Origin: JADKAV01 sp963733395
GTDB taxonomy: Bacteria; Actinomycetota; Actinomycetes; S36-B12; UBA10799
Reading direction: 5' to 3'
Length of the DNA stretch: 64,000 bases
NCBI GenBank assembly: GCA_963733395.1
Contig: CAVTCZ010000012.1
Coordinates: 1-64,000, forward strand
Part shown: positions 46,049 to 57,166 of the stretch, one piece after another
Layout of the letters: every line of letters begins with the position of its first letter
How positions within the stretch are numbered: position 1 is the stretch's first letter
Notes under the pieces: model-generated
Seen by the model: the letters and a program-made list of their open reading frames with translations, nothing else
Told to the model about the DNA's origin: nothing
Database searches by the model: none
Position numbers and translations under genes: made by a program

Positions 46049-46633
46049 CTACTGCTCGGCTGCGCCGGCGAAGCCCAAGACGGTGGCAGCCGCCTGCGCC
46101 CGGCTGGGTCCGGCTGTGATGCGCAGCAGCAGCAGGCCGTCGATCTGTGCCAGCAGCGCCAGTGCCTCCGCCCGCCGCCGTACCGGGTCCGCAATGTCGA
46201 GCCGGGGGTCCAGCCAGGCCAGCCATTGCTCCATCAGAACCGGCACGAGGTCGTCGAAGGGTTTCGTGCCCACCGCGGCCAGCCCGATGACTTCGAAGAA
46301 GAGCCGGAAGATGGGCTCTGCATCGGGGTGCGAGAGCGCGGGCCATGCTCGCCGGCCGAGGGCGCGCCGGGACAAGGGCTTGTCGCCGAACGCCTCGGCC
46401 AGCAGCGCCTGCAACTGCCCCCCGAGTTCGGCTGTGACAGCGGCTACCAACTCGGTCTTGGTCGGGAAGTAGTAGACGACGGTGCGGTCGTTCGTGCCCA
46501 ACTCCTTGGCCACCCGTCCGTAGGTGAGGGCCGCAAGCCCGTCTCTGTGGGCGACCGTCACGGCCGCCGCGAGCATGTCGTCGCGCTGGTGTCGGTACCC
46601 CACGCCGGGAAGTGTAGCGGCCACTTCATTCAT
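46049..46633 (-). CDS. TetR-family regulator, divergent from DUF5367 gene
   Basis: A 194-residue regulator. The N-terminal helix-turn-helix is MLAAAVTVAHRDGLAALTYGRVAKELGTNDRTVVYYFPTK followed by ELVAAVTAELGGQ; the rest is the helical ligand-binding domain. ATG 46633 (MNEVAAT) is chosen over an upstream start because a perfect palindrome, TGTAGT-GACA-ACTACA (46641-46656), lies 8 bases in front of it. It is divergently arranged with the membrane protein gene at 46672 and probably represses both. Confidence 0.87.
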   Translation of the reverse strand: MNEVAATLPGVGYRHQRDDMLAAAVTVAHRDGLAALTYGRVAKELGTNDRTVVYYFPTKTELVAAVTAELGGQLQALLAEAFGDKPLSRRALGRRAWPALSHPDAEPIFRLFFEVIGLAAVGTKPFDDLVPVLMEQWLAWLDPRLDIADPVRRRAEALALLAQIDGLLLLRITAGPSRAQAAATVLGFAGAAEQ

Positions 46634-46640
46634 GTCGTAG

Positions 46641-46656
46641 TGTAGTGACAACTACA
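46641..46656. promoter_or_regulatory. Palindrome between TetR and DUF5367 genes, candidate operator
   Basis: TGTAGT-GACA-ACTACA, perfect 6-base arms with a 4-base spacer, centred in the 38-base gap between the two divergent start codons. Assignment to the adjacent TetR protein is inferred from position. Confidence 0.7.
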
Positions 46657-46671
46657 ACTCTGGAGGTGTTG

Positions 46672-47073
46672 ATGCGTAAGTCAGGCTTTCCGTGGGGCTT
46701 CGTGGTCGGGTTGATCGTCGCGGCCATCTTCGCGGTGATCATCAGTCTCGTCCCCGGGTCCGTTTTCACCGACCCGGTCGGGTACGCGGTTCTGCTGGTC
46801 GTCGTGGCCGTGGCAGGCCCCCCGACCGTGTGGATGCTGGTGGCGGTAGCACACAACCGCCAGGTCGATCCGGTGTCGACGATCGTTGGCGGGATGTCGG
46901 GTGCCCTGCTGTTCGACGGTTTGGCGCTGTCGTACTGGCCGGCCCTGTACGGCCAGACCGGCGAGGCCCTGACGGCAGTGGCGACGATGCTGCTGGTCGC
47001 CTTCTCATCCATCGGGATCTCCGCGCACCTGATGGGCTCGCTCGCGGGCAAGAAGGTCATGCAAGACGCTTGA
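46672..47073 (+). CDS. DUF5367-like four-helix membrane protein
   Basis: A 133-residue protein with four membrane segments (residues about 7-27, 37-58, 70-90 and 100-120). ATG 46672 has GGAGG with 6-base spacing. The family is of unknown function and is often found beside TetR regulators, as here. The stop codon overlaps the -35 of the next promoter (47070), so it is not in an operon with the carboxylase gene despite the 33-base gap. Confidence 0.72.
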   Translation: MRKSGFPWGFVVGLIVAAIFAVIISLVPGSVFTDPVGYAVLLVVVAVAGPPTVWMLVAVAHNRQVDPVSTIVGGMSGALLFDGLALSYWPALYGQTGEALTAVATMLLVAFSSIGISAHLMGSLAGKKVMQDA

Positions 47074-47106
47074 CCGGGAAGCAAACTTGACACTAGCGTC
47101 AAGTTT

Positions 47107-47107
<1 letters not shown>
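47070..47107 (+). promoter_or_regulatory. Promoter with TetR-type operator, regulon site 2
   Basis: -35 TTGACC (47070-47075), 18-base spacer, -10 TAGCGT (47094-47099), then 7 bases to GTG 47107. The palindrome has perfect 10-base arms, CAAACTTGAC and GTCAAGTTTG (47082-47107), around ACTAGC. Leaderless transcription is implied. Confidence 0.88.
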
Positions 47108-48972
<1,865 letters not shown>

Positions 48973-49056
48973 CGGCCGCGGTCGGCGGTTTGCGACGTTG
49001 GTGCCCTCGGGGATCGGCGCAACGACGTCCGGCCGTGCCTTCATGCGGGAGCGCCC

Positions 49057-49092
49057 TTGACCCGCGCCGAACTTGACACTAGCGTCAAGTTC
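49057..49092 (+). promoter_or_regulatory. Promoter with TetR-type operator, regulon site 3
   Basis: -35 TTGACC (49057-49062), 17-base spacer, -10 TAGCGT (49080-49085), 7 bases to ATG 49093. The palindrome GAACTTGAC-ACTAGC-GTCAAGTTC (49069-49092) is identical to site 1. It drives atuA and the tetR gene, so the regulator is probably autoregulated. Confidence 0.88.
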
Positions 49093-51018
49093 ATGAACCG
49101 CCCCGTCCGTATCGCCAATTGCTCAGGGTTCTTCGGCGACCGGTTGGCCGCCGCTCGGGAGATGGTCGAGGGCGGCCCGATCGACGTCCTCACCGGCGAC
49201 TGGCTGGCCGAGCTCACGATGCTGCTGCTCGCGCGGCAGAAGATGAAGCACGGCACCGGCTTCGCCCGCACCTTCTCCCAGCAGATGGAGCAGGTGCTGC
49301 CCACGTGTCTGGAGAAGGGGATCAAGGTCGTCAGCAACGCCGGCGGGTTGGACCCGGAAGCCGCCGCGCAGGCGATCCGCGACCTCGGCACCGGCGCCAA
49401 GGTGGCGTGTGTCACCGGCGACGACCTGCTGCCCCGGTTCGCCGAGATCGGCGGCGAGTGGCTCAACCTCGACACCGGCGAGCCGTTCACCGGACACCCG
49501 CTGAGTGCCAACGCGTACCTCGGCGCCCGCGGGATCGTGGCGGCCCTGCAGGCCGGTGCCGACGTCGTCGTCACGGGCCGGGTCACCGATGCGGCGCTGG
49601 TGATCGGCCCGGCCGCCTGGTGGCACGGGTGGGACCTGGACAGCGCCGAATCCCTGGACCCGTTGGCCGGCGCCCTGGTGGCCGGCCACGTCATCGAGTG
49701 CGGCGCGCAGGCCTCAGGCGGCAACTACGCGTTCTTCCGCGAGGTGCCCGGACTCGAGCACGTGGGCTTCCCGATCGCGGAGGTGGCCGCCGACGGCACC
49801 AGCGTGATCACCAAGCACGGCGACACCGGCGGCCTCGTCTCCCCCGGGACCGTCACCGCGCAACTGCTCTACGAGGTGGGCGACGAGCACTACCTGAACC
49901 CCGACGTCACGGCCCGGTTCGACACCATCGAGATCGACCAGGTCGGCAAGGACCGGGTGCGGCTGTCAGGCACCCGCGGCGAGAGCGCACCGGAGACGCT
50001 GAAGGTCGCGATCAACTACCTGGGCGGCTTCCGCAACACCATGACCCTGGTGTTGACCGGCGCCGACTCCGCCGAGAAGGCGGACATCGCCATCCGCACC
50101 ATCTGTGGCGTCGGGCTGGCTGAGGCGAAGGTGCTGTCCCCGGCCGAGCTCGGGTCGCGCAGCCGACTGGGCGTGCGCGAGTTGAGCGTGGCCTTCACCC
50201 CGCCGGCCAGCGACGACCCGCGGGATGTGTCCGCCGCGCAGGGCCGACTGGTACTGACGGCCAAGGACGACGACCCGAAGAAGGTCGGCAAGGCCTTCAC
50301 CCGCCCGGCCGTGGAGTCGGCGCTGGCGTCCTACCCCGGCATGTTCCCCACGGCACCGCCCGCCGAGGGCACCCCCTACGGGGTCTACTGGCCCTCGACG
50401 GTGGCCATCGCGGACGTACCCGTGGTCGTCGAGGTGGACGGCGCGGAGGTGGCGCGGGTCGCCGGCGGCAAGCCGGTTGCCGGCCCGCCGATCGCCAAGG
50501 CCGATCTGCCCTCGCCGCCGCAGGAGTCGATCATCGCCGGGCCGTTCACCCACCGCCGGTTCGGCACGTTCGTCGGTGCCCGCAGCGGGGACAAGGGCGG
50601 CAACGCGAACGTGGGCTTCTGGATCCGGCACCCCGCCGAGGATGCCGCTGTGGCGCTGGCCTGGCAGGAGGCCGACGCGCTCACGGCTCCGGCGGTCGAC
50701 GATTTCCACGACACCGCCGAGGTCTGGGCCGCGGACACGGACCTCGACGTGGACCTCGAGGCGGTGCAGCTGGCCGACGCCAGGTACGAGTGGTTGTGCG
50801 ACTTCCTCACCCGGGAACGGCTCGCGGAGATGCTGCCGGAGGCGGCGACGCTGCCCGTGGAGATCCACTACTTCCCGCCGCTGCGCGCGATCAACGTCGT
50901 GATCAAGGGCTTGTTGGGCCGCGGTGTCTCGGAGACGACCCGCAGCGACCCGCAGGCCAAGGGCTTGGCCGAGCAACTGCGCGCCGTCTGGATCGATGTG
51001 CCGGAACAGCTGTTGTGA
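49093..51018 (+). CDS. atuA: AtuA-family protein (acyclic terpene utilisation; DUF1446 plus C-terminal AtuA-like domain)
   Basis: A 641-residue intact frame. The N-terminal AtuA core starts VRIANCSGFFGDRLAAAREM and contains DVLTGDWLAELTMLLLARQK, VVSNAGGLDP, ANAYLGARGIVAALQAGADVVVTGRVTDAALVIGP, VECRTL-free glycine-rich GAQASGGNYAFF and GTVTAQLLYEVGDEHYLNPDV. A C-terminal alpha/beta domain (residues about 530-635) starts FVGARSGDKGGNANVGFWIR. AtuA is required for growth of pseudomonads on citronellol/geraniol, but its reaction is unknown. Leaderless ATG 49093 directly follows the operator. The 3' end overlaps the tetR start. Confidence 0.88.
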   Translation: MNRPVRIANCSGFFGDRLAAAREMVEGGPIDVLTGDWLAELTMLLLARQKMKHGTGFARTFSQQMEQVLPTCLEKGIKVVSNAGGLDPEAAAQAIRDLGTGAKVACVTGDDLLPRFAEIGGEWLNLDTGEPFTGHPLSANAYLGARGIVAALQAGADVVVTGRVTDAALVIGPAAWWHGWDLDSAESLDPLAGALVAGHVIECGAQASGGNYAFFREVPGLEHVGFPIAEVAADGTSVITKHGDTGGLVSPGTVTAQLLYEVGDEHYLNPDVTARFDTIEIDQVGKDRVRLSGTRGESAPETLKVAINYLGGFRNTMTLVLTGADSAEKADIAIRTICGVGLAEAKVLSPAELGSRSRLGVRELSVAFTPPASDDPRDVSAAQGRLVLTAKDDDPKKVGKAFTRPAVESALASYPGMFPTAPPAEGTPYGVYWPSTVAIADVPVVVEVDGAEVARVAGGKPVAGPPIAKADLPSPPQESIIAGPFTHRRFGTFVGARSGDKGGNANVGFWIRHPAEDAAVALAWQEADALTAPAVDDFHDTAEVWAADTDLDVDLEAVQLADARYEWLCDFLTRERLAEMLPEAATLPVEIHYFPPLRAINVVIKGLLGRGVSETTRSDPQAKGLAEQLRAVWIDVPEQLL

Positions 51019-51599
51019 ACCCCCGCACCGAGCGTGGCCGCCGCACCCGCACCGCGCTGCTGGAGGCTGCCCGGGGGGCGTTCGAGCAGCGGGGTTTCGA
51101 CGACTGCCGGATGAACGACATCGCCGACGCCGCGGGGGTCTCGCACGGGACGGTCTACACCTACTTCGAGTCCAAGGAGGAGATCCTCGGGCAGGTCATC
51201 GACGAGTTGCTCGTGGAGCTGCAGGACGATCTGCGCACCTCCGCCAAGGACCCGATGGCCCGCATCGAGGAGGCCAACCGCCGCTATCTGCACGCCTACC
51301 GGGACAACTCCCGGCTGCTGCAGGTGATCGAGCAGGCCGCAGTCACCACGCCCGAACTCGGGGAGCGGCTCGACGCCTTCCGCCGCCGCTACCACGCGCG
51401 GGTGACCACTGCGTTGCGCCGGCTGCAGGAACAGGGCCGGGTGACTTCTGAGCTACCGGCGGACGTGACCGCGACCGCCTTGTGCGCGATGGTGGAGGGC
51501 TTCTCCCGCTACTGGTCCCGACCCCTGTCCGACGACATCAACCGCACCCTGACCAGCCTGTGGGTGAACGCCCTGGGCCTGCGCGAAGAGGTGGCGTGA
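51015..51599 (+). CDS. TetR-family regulator, probable repressor of the acyl-CoA catabolic regulon
   Basis: A 194-residue regulator. The N-terminal helix-turn-helix is RRTRTALLEAARGAFEQRGF, DDCRMNDIADAAGVSHGTVY and TYFESKEEILGQVIDELL; the remaining helices are a ligand-binding domain as in fatty-acyl-CoA-responsive TetR proteins. GTG 51015 overlaps the atuA stop by 4 bases, so it is co-transcribed with atuA from operator site 3. It is the only regulator within this gene group, which makes it the best candidate for binding the four RAACTTGAC-N6-GTCAAGTT sites. The ligand would be an intermediate acyl-CoA. Confidence 0.88.
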   Translation: MNPRTERGRRTRTALLEAARGAFEQRGFDDCRMNDIADAAGVSHGTVYTYFESKEEILGQVIDELLVELQDDLRTSAKDPMARIEEANRRYLHAYRDNSRLLQVIEQAAVTTPELGERLDAFRRRYHARVTTALRRLQEQGRVTSELPADVTATALCAMVEGFSRYWSRPLSDDINRTLTSLWVNALGLREEVA

Positions 51600-51688
51600 G
51601 GGTACGAGCCCGGCGTGTTCGCTGGCCGGTTGAGCCCGCGGCCGTGATGGTGCAGCCGTGCGCAGTCAGGGCTCCGCGGAGCAAAGGC

Positions 51689-51757
51689 GTGAGTCGAAGT
51701 CACAGGTGTGAGTCAAAATCAGCCGGATTATGGCTCACAGGTATGACTTTGGCTCAC
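51689..51757. terminator. Long imperfect hairpin after tetR
   Basis: Arms 51689-51714 and 51732-51757 (GTGAGTCGAAGTCACAGG... against its near complement) pair at 20 of 26 positions plus three G-T pairs, with a 17-base loop. It lies 90 bases after the tetR stop and before the next promoter, so it probably ends the atuA-tetR transcript. Confidence 0.6.
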
Positions 51758-51841
51758 AACTGCGGGTGAGGCTCGCGCACCACCTCGGTGGCGGTGACCT
51801 GGAGGGCGGGGTTCGTGGTCGCCTGCGTGCCGGCGGACGGC

Positions 51842-51878
51842 TTGACCGACCCCAAAGTTGACACTAACGTCAACTTTG
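51842..51878 (+). promoter_or_regulatory. Promoter with TetR-type operator, regulon site 4
   Basis: -35 TTGACC (51842-51847), 17-base spacer, -10 TAACGT (51865-51870). The palindrome has perfect 10-base arms CAAAGTTGAC and GTCAACTTTG (51853-51878) around ACTAAC. Unlike sites 1-3 a leader of about 23 bases with GAGAAGGGG precedes ATG 51900, so this message has a normal ribosome site. Confidence 0.86.
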
Positions 51879-51899
51879 AGATCTACGAGAAGGGGTGGC

Positions 51900-53044
<1,145 letters not shown>

Positions 53045-53048
<4 letters not shown>

Positions 53049-53809
53049 GATACGAGGTCGCCGACGGGGTTGCCACGCTGACGCTGGACAACCCGGACGC
53101 CCGCAACGTGCTCGATGCCGACACGATGGCGGCGCTGTCGGACGGGCTGGTCAACGCCGGCGAGGACCCGGCCGTGCGGGTGGTCGTACTGGCCGCCGAG
53201 GGCCGGGCGTTCTGTGCCGGGGCCGACCTGAAGGGGGCGTCGACCGCCGACGCCGAGTCCTTCACCGCGCAGGGGCCGATGGCGCTGGTGGCGGTGCTGG
53301 AGAACATCCTGGACTGCCGCAAGCCGACCGTGGCCAAGGTTGAGGGGCACGTGGCCGGTGGCGGCAACGGCCTGGTGGCCGCGTGCGACTTCGCGGTGGC
53401 GGCTGACGACGTGCACTTCGCGTTCTCGGAGGTGCGGGTCGGGGTTGCCCCGGCGGTGATCTCCGTTGTGTGCCTGGACCGGATGAACCGCCGCGACGGG
53501 ATCGAGCTGCTGCTGCTCGGGGAGCGGGTGCCGGCGGCGCGGGTGGCGAAGGCCGGTTTGATCAACAAGGCGGTACCGCGCGCCGAGGTCGACGCGGCGG
53601 TGGCCGGCTACGTCGACGCGTTGGCCAAGGGTGGTCCGCAGGCATTGACGATGACGAAGCAGCTGTTGCGCCGGGTCCCTGGAATGCCCCGCACGGAGGC
53701 GTTCGAGTGGACCGCGGAGGTCTCCGGACGGATGTTCAACAGCGACGAGGCCAAGGCCGGGATGATGGCGTTCCTGAGCAAACAGCCGGCGCCGTGGGTG
53801 GCTGACTGA
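53045..53809 (+). CDS. Enoyl-CoA hydratase/isomerase family protein
   Basis: Crotonase-fold enzyme of 254 residues, GTG 53045 overlapping the dehydrogenase stop. Oxyanion-hole segments are EGRAFCAGADLKG and VEGHVAGGGNGLVAACDFAVA, and a catalytic-Glu region lies in FSEVRVGVAPAVIS. The second position where hydratases keep a Glu is not obvious. In this gene group it is expected to hydrate the carboxylated enoyl-CoA (methylglutaconyl-CoA or isohexenylglutaconyl-CoA), the step after the carboxylase; this is inferred from context. No HMG-CoA lyase gene is in the window. Confidence 0.88.
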
Positions 53810-53876
53810 CGTTCCCGGCCGAGGATCGGTCAGCGGCCGCAGGTCTGTTGCTGGTTCTGACCGTTGAGGCGGGCAG

Positions 53877-54013
53877 GCGGATTGCGCCTGAGGCAACTTT
53901 CTTGCCCCGTGCGCAATTTGCTGGGGCAGGGTGGGTTCGACGCGGGTTCGGGCGGTTGGGCGAGGGGGCGGATTGCGCCTGAGGCAACTTTCTTGCCCCG
54001 TGCGCAATTTGCT
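53877..54013. repeat. Two identical 46-base palindromic repeats
   Basis: Units at 53877-53922 and 53968-54013 are identical. Each runs from GCGGATTGCGC to GCGCAATTTGCT with partly complementary ends, and shares the arm design of the repeats at 25.6 and 34.1 kb. The second ends 32 bases before the M20 peptidase start. Confidence 0.9.
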
Positions 54014-54045
54014 CAGGCGCCCGCGAAACCGGGCAGACTGACCCC

Positions 54046-55381
54046 ATGAATTTCCAGGACACCGTCGCCGCTGACATGCCCCGGGTGCGGTCCGAGCTCG
54101 AGGAACTCGTGCGCATCCCGGGCTGCGCGTTCCCCGGCTTCCCCGACGAGCAGATCGAGCGGGCCTGCGCGAAGGTCATGGAGATCCTGACGGCTGCGGG
54201 GTACGCAGGCGTGCGCAAGGTGGAGATCCCCGGCGGCAAGCCGGCGGTACTGGCCGAAACCCTGGGGCCGCCAGGGTCCCCGACGGTTCTGCTCTACGCC
54301 CACTACGACGTGCAGCCCGCCGGCGACGAGTCGCTGTGGCTCAGCCCGCCGTTCGAACCCACCGAGCGGGAAGGCCGGCTGTACGGACGCGGTGCCGCCG
54401 ATGACAAATCCGGGGTGGTCATCCACGCCGCTCTGATGCGGGCGTTCGACGGCCGGCCGCCGTGCACGGTGCGGGTGATCGTGGAGGGCGAGGAGGAATG
54501 GGGCGGCCCGTTCGAGGAGTACCCGCGCAGCCATCCCGAAGTGTTCGCCGCCGACGCCATCGTCGTGGCCGATGTGGGCAACGCGCGGATCAACGAACCG
54601 ACCTTCACCACTGCCCTGCGGGGGATGGCAGCGGTGACCGTGGAATGCCGCACGCTGAAGGGCTCGGTCCATTCGGGCATGTTCGGCGGGCCGGCGCCGG
54701 ATGCACTCATGGCGCTGATCGGGTTGCTCGCCACCCTGCGCGACGCCGACGGCGAGACGGCCGTCGACGGGATCACCGGGTTCGACTGGGACGGTCCCGA
54801 GTTCGCCGAGGCCGACTTCCGGGAACTGGCGGGTGTCGAGCCGGACCAACCGCTCACCGGCCAGGGCAGCATCGCCTCGCGGTTGTTCAGCAAGCCCGTG
54901 ATCAACGTCGTCGGCATCGATGCGCCGCCGACGCAGGGCGCCATCAACGCGGTGATCCCCGAGGCCCGCGCCCGGGTGTCGCTGCGGGTGCCGCCGGGCC
55001 AGGACGCCGTGGCCGCACGCGATGCGTTGATCCGCCACCTCGAGACCCACACCCCGTGGGGGATCAAGGTCACGGTGACGCCCGAGGCGGTCGGCCAGGG
55101 GGTGCGGGTGGACACCTCCGGCCCCGCGTATGCCGCGGCCCGGCGCGCCATGGAGCAGGCCTACGGCAAGCCGGCACAGGAGATCGGCGCCGGTGGTTCC
55201 ATCCCGCTGATCGACTCCTTGCGCGCCGCCGTGCCGGCAGCGGAGATCCTGCTCTTCGGCGCCCAGGACCCGATGGCCCGCATCCACGCGCCCAACGAGA
55301 GCGTGGATCTCGGCGGAACTGCAGCGGGCCGTCTTGGCCGAGGTGCTGTTCGTCGAGGAGTTCGCGACTGGAGTTATCTGA
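54046..55381 (+). CDS. M20-family dipeptidase (frame break near 55312)
   Basis: Zinc-dependent exopeptidase of about 444 residues. Metal-site motifs in order: VLLYAHYDVQPAGDESLW (His and following Asp), LYGRGAADDKSGVVIHAAL (bridging Asp), VIVEGEEEWGGP (catalytic Glu and metal Glu), VADVGN, and the distal His in ARIHAPNESVDL. The dimerisation domain is RGMAAVTVECRTLKGSVHSGMFGGPAP. The 3' break is one extra G (CTCGGCGGAACTG for CTCGCGGAACTG); corrected, the end reads LQRAVLAEVLFVEEFATGVI, with TGA at 55379-55381. Acts on dipeptides in the cytoplasm; specificity unknown. Confidence 0.93.
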
Positions 55382-55403
55382 GAACCCGTCCGATACTGGA
55401 AGC

Positions 55404-56015
55404 GTGAGCGCTACAGAGGAACTCCAGCCGAGCCCGCTCGCTGAGCCTGCCGAGCGCACTGGCCGCCCCTGGGGGTGGCTGGTCGCGGTGGCAAGCGCCG
55501 TCGGGGTCGTATCCGGATCGATAACCATCATGGACAAGATCGCCTTGCTGAAGGACCCGGCCGCGGGCTCCTTCTGCGACATCAGCTCCACGGTCGGGTG
55601 TACCCCCGTGCTGCTGTCGTGGCAGTCGAGCGTGCTCGGGCCGCCGAACGCGCTGCTCGGCGTGATCATGTTCGCAGTGCTCGGAACCGCCGGCGCGGTC
55701 ATGGCCAGCAACGGCCGACTGGTCGCGGGATTCCACAACGCGATGCTGGGCCTGTCGGTCTTCTTCGCGCTGTTCCTCACCTGGTACATGTACGAGGTCG
55801 CCTACTCGATCGGTTCGCTGTGCCCCTTCTGCACCGTGTGTGCGGCGGCGGTCCTGACGACGGTGGTGGGCACCAACCGACTGGCGGCTGCCAACGGCTC
55901 GGGTGGTTTCCAGCGGCTGTCCGCAAGGCTGACCCAGGGTGGCTGGGATGTTCTGATCGCCCTCGGCTGGGGTGCGATCATCGCCGCGATGTTGTTCTCC
56001 GGCATCTGGCTGTAG
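55404..56015 (+). CDS. Vitamin K epoxide reductase (VKOR) family membrane protein
   Basis: Integral membrane oxidoreductase (203 residues) that regenerates disulfide-forming enzymes using a quinone. Four to five membrane segments. The loop Cys pair is in SFCDISSTVGCTPVL and the active-site CxxC in GSLCPFCTVCAAAV. GTG 55404 follows the peptidase stop by 22 bases. A DsbA-like partner, often fused or adjacent, is not in the window. Likely role: oxidative folding of exported proteins such as the secreted Cys-containing hydrolases. Confidence 0.92.
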   Translation: MSATEELQPSPLAEPAERTGRPWGWLVAVASAVGVVSGSITIMDKIALLKDPAAGSFCDISSTVGCTPVLLSWQSSVLGPPNALLGVIMFAVLGTAGAVMASNGRLVAGFHNAMLGLSVFFALFLTWYMYEVAYSIGSLCPFCTVCAAAVLTTVVGTNRLAAANGSGGFQRLSARLTQGGWDVLIALGWGAIIAAMLFSGIWL

Positions 56016-56051
56016 GGTTTCAGGCCCGGTCTGGGAGGGCATAACGCATAC

Positions 56052-56501
56052 ATGAGTCGTCGTATCCTGATCGCCCTGGCCGCGGTGCTCGTCGCCGTGG
56101 TGGGCGGTTATGCGGCGTACGACTACATGTTCACGACGACCACCTCCTATGCCAACTACAGCGCCCCGGCCTTCGAAGAAGGCGCCAGCGACGAGCAGCG
56201 GATCTTCCAGTTGCAGTCCGACCTCGGCAACGCCGCCGCCGAGATGGCGCAGTTGCAGGGGATGGCCACGAAGTTGCAGTTCGGCAAGATGAAGGCGATG
56301 GGTCGGCACCTGCAGCAGGTCGCCGGGGAACTCGAGCCCCGCTTGTCGGAGATCGAGGACCCGCAGGCCAAGAAGTTGCTGGCCGACGGCATCGACGGGC
56401 TGCGGATGGTGGGCGAGGGCTCCGAGGAGCTCGACCAGGACAAGTCCATGCAGGGCGTCGATCTGGTTCTGGGCTCGTTCGAGAAGCTGAACAACCGCTG
56501 A
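56052..56501 (+). CDS. Hypothetical exported or membrane-anchored protein
   Basis: A 149-residue protein of no family I recognise. MSRRILIALAAVLVAVVGGYAAYDYMF is a signal anchor; the rest is helical and polar with probable coiled-coil stretches (DEQRIFQLQSDLGNAAAEMAQLQGM and LQQVAGELEPRLSEIEDPQAKKLL). ATG 56052 lies 36 bases after the VKOR stop on the same strand. No Cys residues. Confidence 0.75.
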   Translation: MSRRILIALAAVLVAVVGGYAAYDYMFTTTTSYANYSAPAFEEGASDEQRIFQLQSDLGNAAAEMAQLQGMATKLQFGKMKAMGRHLQQVAGELEPRLSEIEDPQAKKLLADGIDGLRMVGEGSEELDQDKSMQGVDLVLGSFEKLNNR

Positions 56502-56511
56502 CCCTTTGTGG

Positions 56512-56601
56512 TGTCTGGATTGTCTAATTGATCATGGCCATCGCCGACGTTTCGTGGGGGACGCCCCCGGACCCAGCTTGATCGTTAAGACAATCCAGAC
56601 A
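56512..56601. repeat. Inverted repeat between two genes, candidate terminator or small element
   Basis: TGTCTGGATTGTCT (56512-56525) and its exact complement AGACAATCCAGACA (56588-56601) enclose 62 bases; pairing can continue imperfectly inside (TTGATCA against TTGATCG). It fills the gap between the hypothetical gene and the DUF456 gene. The AT-richer arms differ from local composition, which could indicate a small mobile element; transcript termination is the simpler explanation. Confidence 0.65.
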
Positions 56602-56631
56602 GTGGTCGGTCCGCACTGAGACACTGAGCCT

Positions 56632-57108
56632 GTGACCACCCTGCTCGTAGCCCTCGCGATCGTCGTCGGGCTAGTCGGCACGATCGTGCCGATCCTGCCC
56701 GGCGCGCTGCTGGTCGCCGCCGCGATCGTGGTCTGGGCATTCATCACCGGCGGCACGACCGCATGGGCCGTCGCCATCGGCGCTGTTGCCATCATCGCCG
56801 CGGGGCAGTTGCTGAAGTACCTCATTCCCGGCAAACAGATGAAGGCGAGCGGCGTGCCCAACTGGGTGTTGCTGGTCGGTGCCGTGGGGGCTGTCGCGGG
56901 CTTCTTCGTCATCCCGGTGGTGGGCCTGATCGTGGGCTTCATCGGCGGGGTCTTCGTGGCCGAAGCCATCCGGCTGCGGACCTTCAAGGACGCCTGGCCG
57001 ACCACGATGCAGGCGATGAAATCCGCCGGCTGGTCGGTGCTGATCGAGTTCGGGTCGTGTGTGCTGGCAACGGCGGTGTGGGTGGGCGCCGTGGTGTTCG
57101 TGGTCTGA
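56632..57108 (+). CDS. DUF456 family membrane protein
   Basis: A 158-residue protein with about five membrane segments separated by short Gly/Pro-rich turns (GTIVPILPGALLVAAAIVVW, GQLLKYLIPGKQM, VIPVVGLIVGFIGGVFVAEAIRL), the pattern of DUF456. GTG 56632. The family's function is unknown. Confidence 0.82.
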   Translation: MTTLLVALAIVVGLVGTIVPILPGALLVAAAIVVWAFITGGTTAWAVAIGAVAIIAAGQLLKYLIPGKQMKASGVPNWVLLVGAVGAVAGFFVIPVVGLIVGFIGGVFVAEAIRLRTFKDAWPTTMQAMKSAGWSVLIEFGSCVLATAVWVGAVVFVV

Positions 57109-57166
57109 AACGCGAACTCCCGCCTGCTGGCCCGGGCGTAGACTGGAAGTGCAGGGGGCGAGAAGG

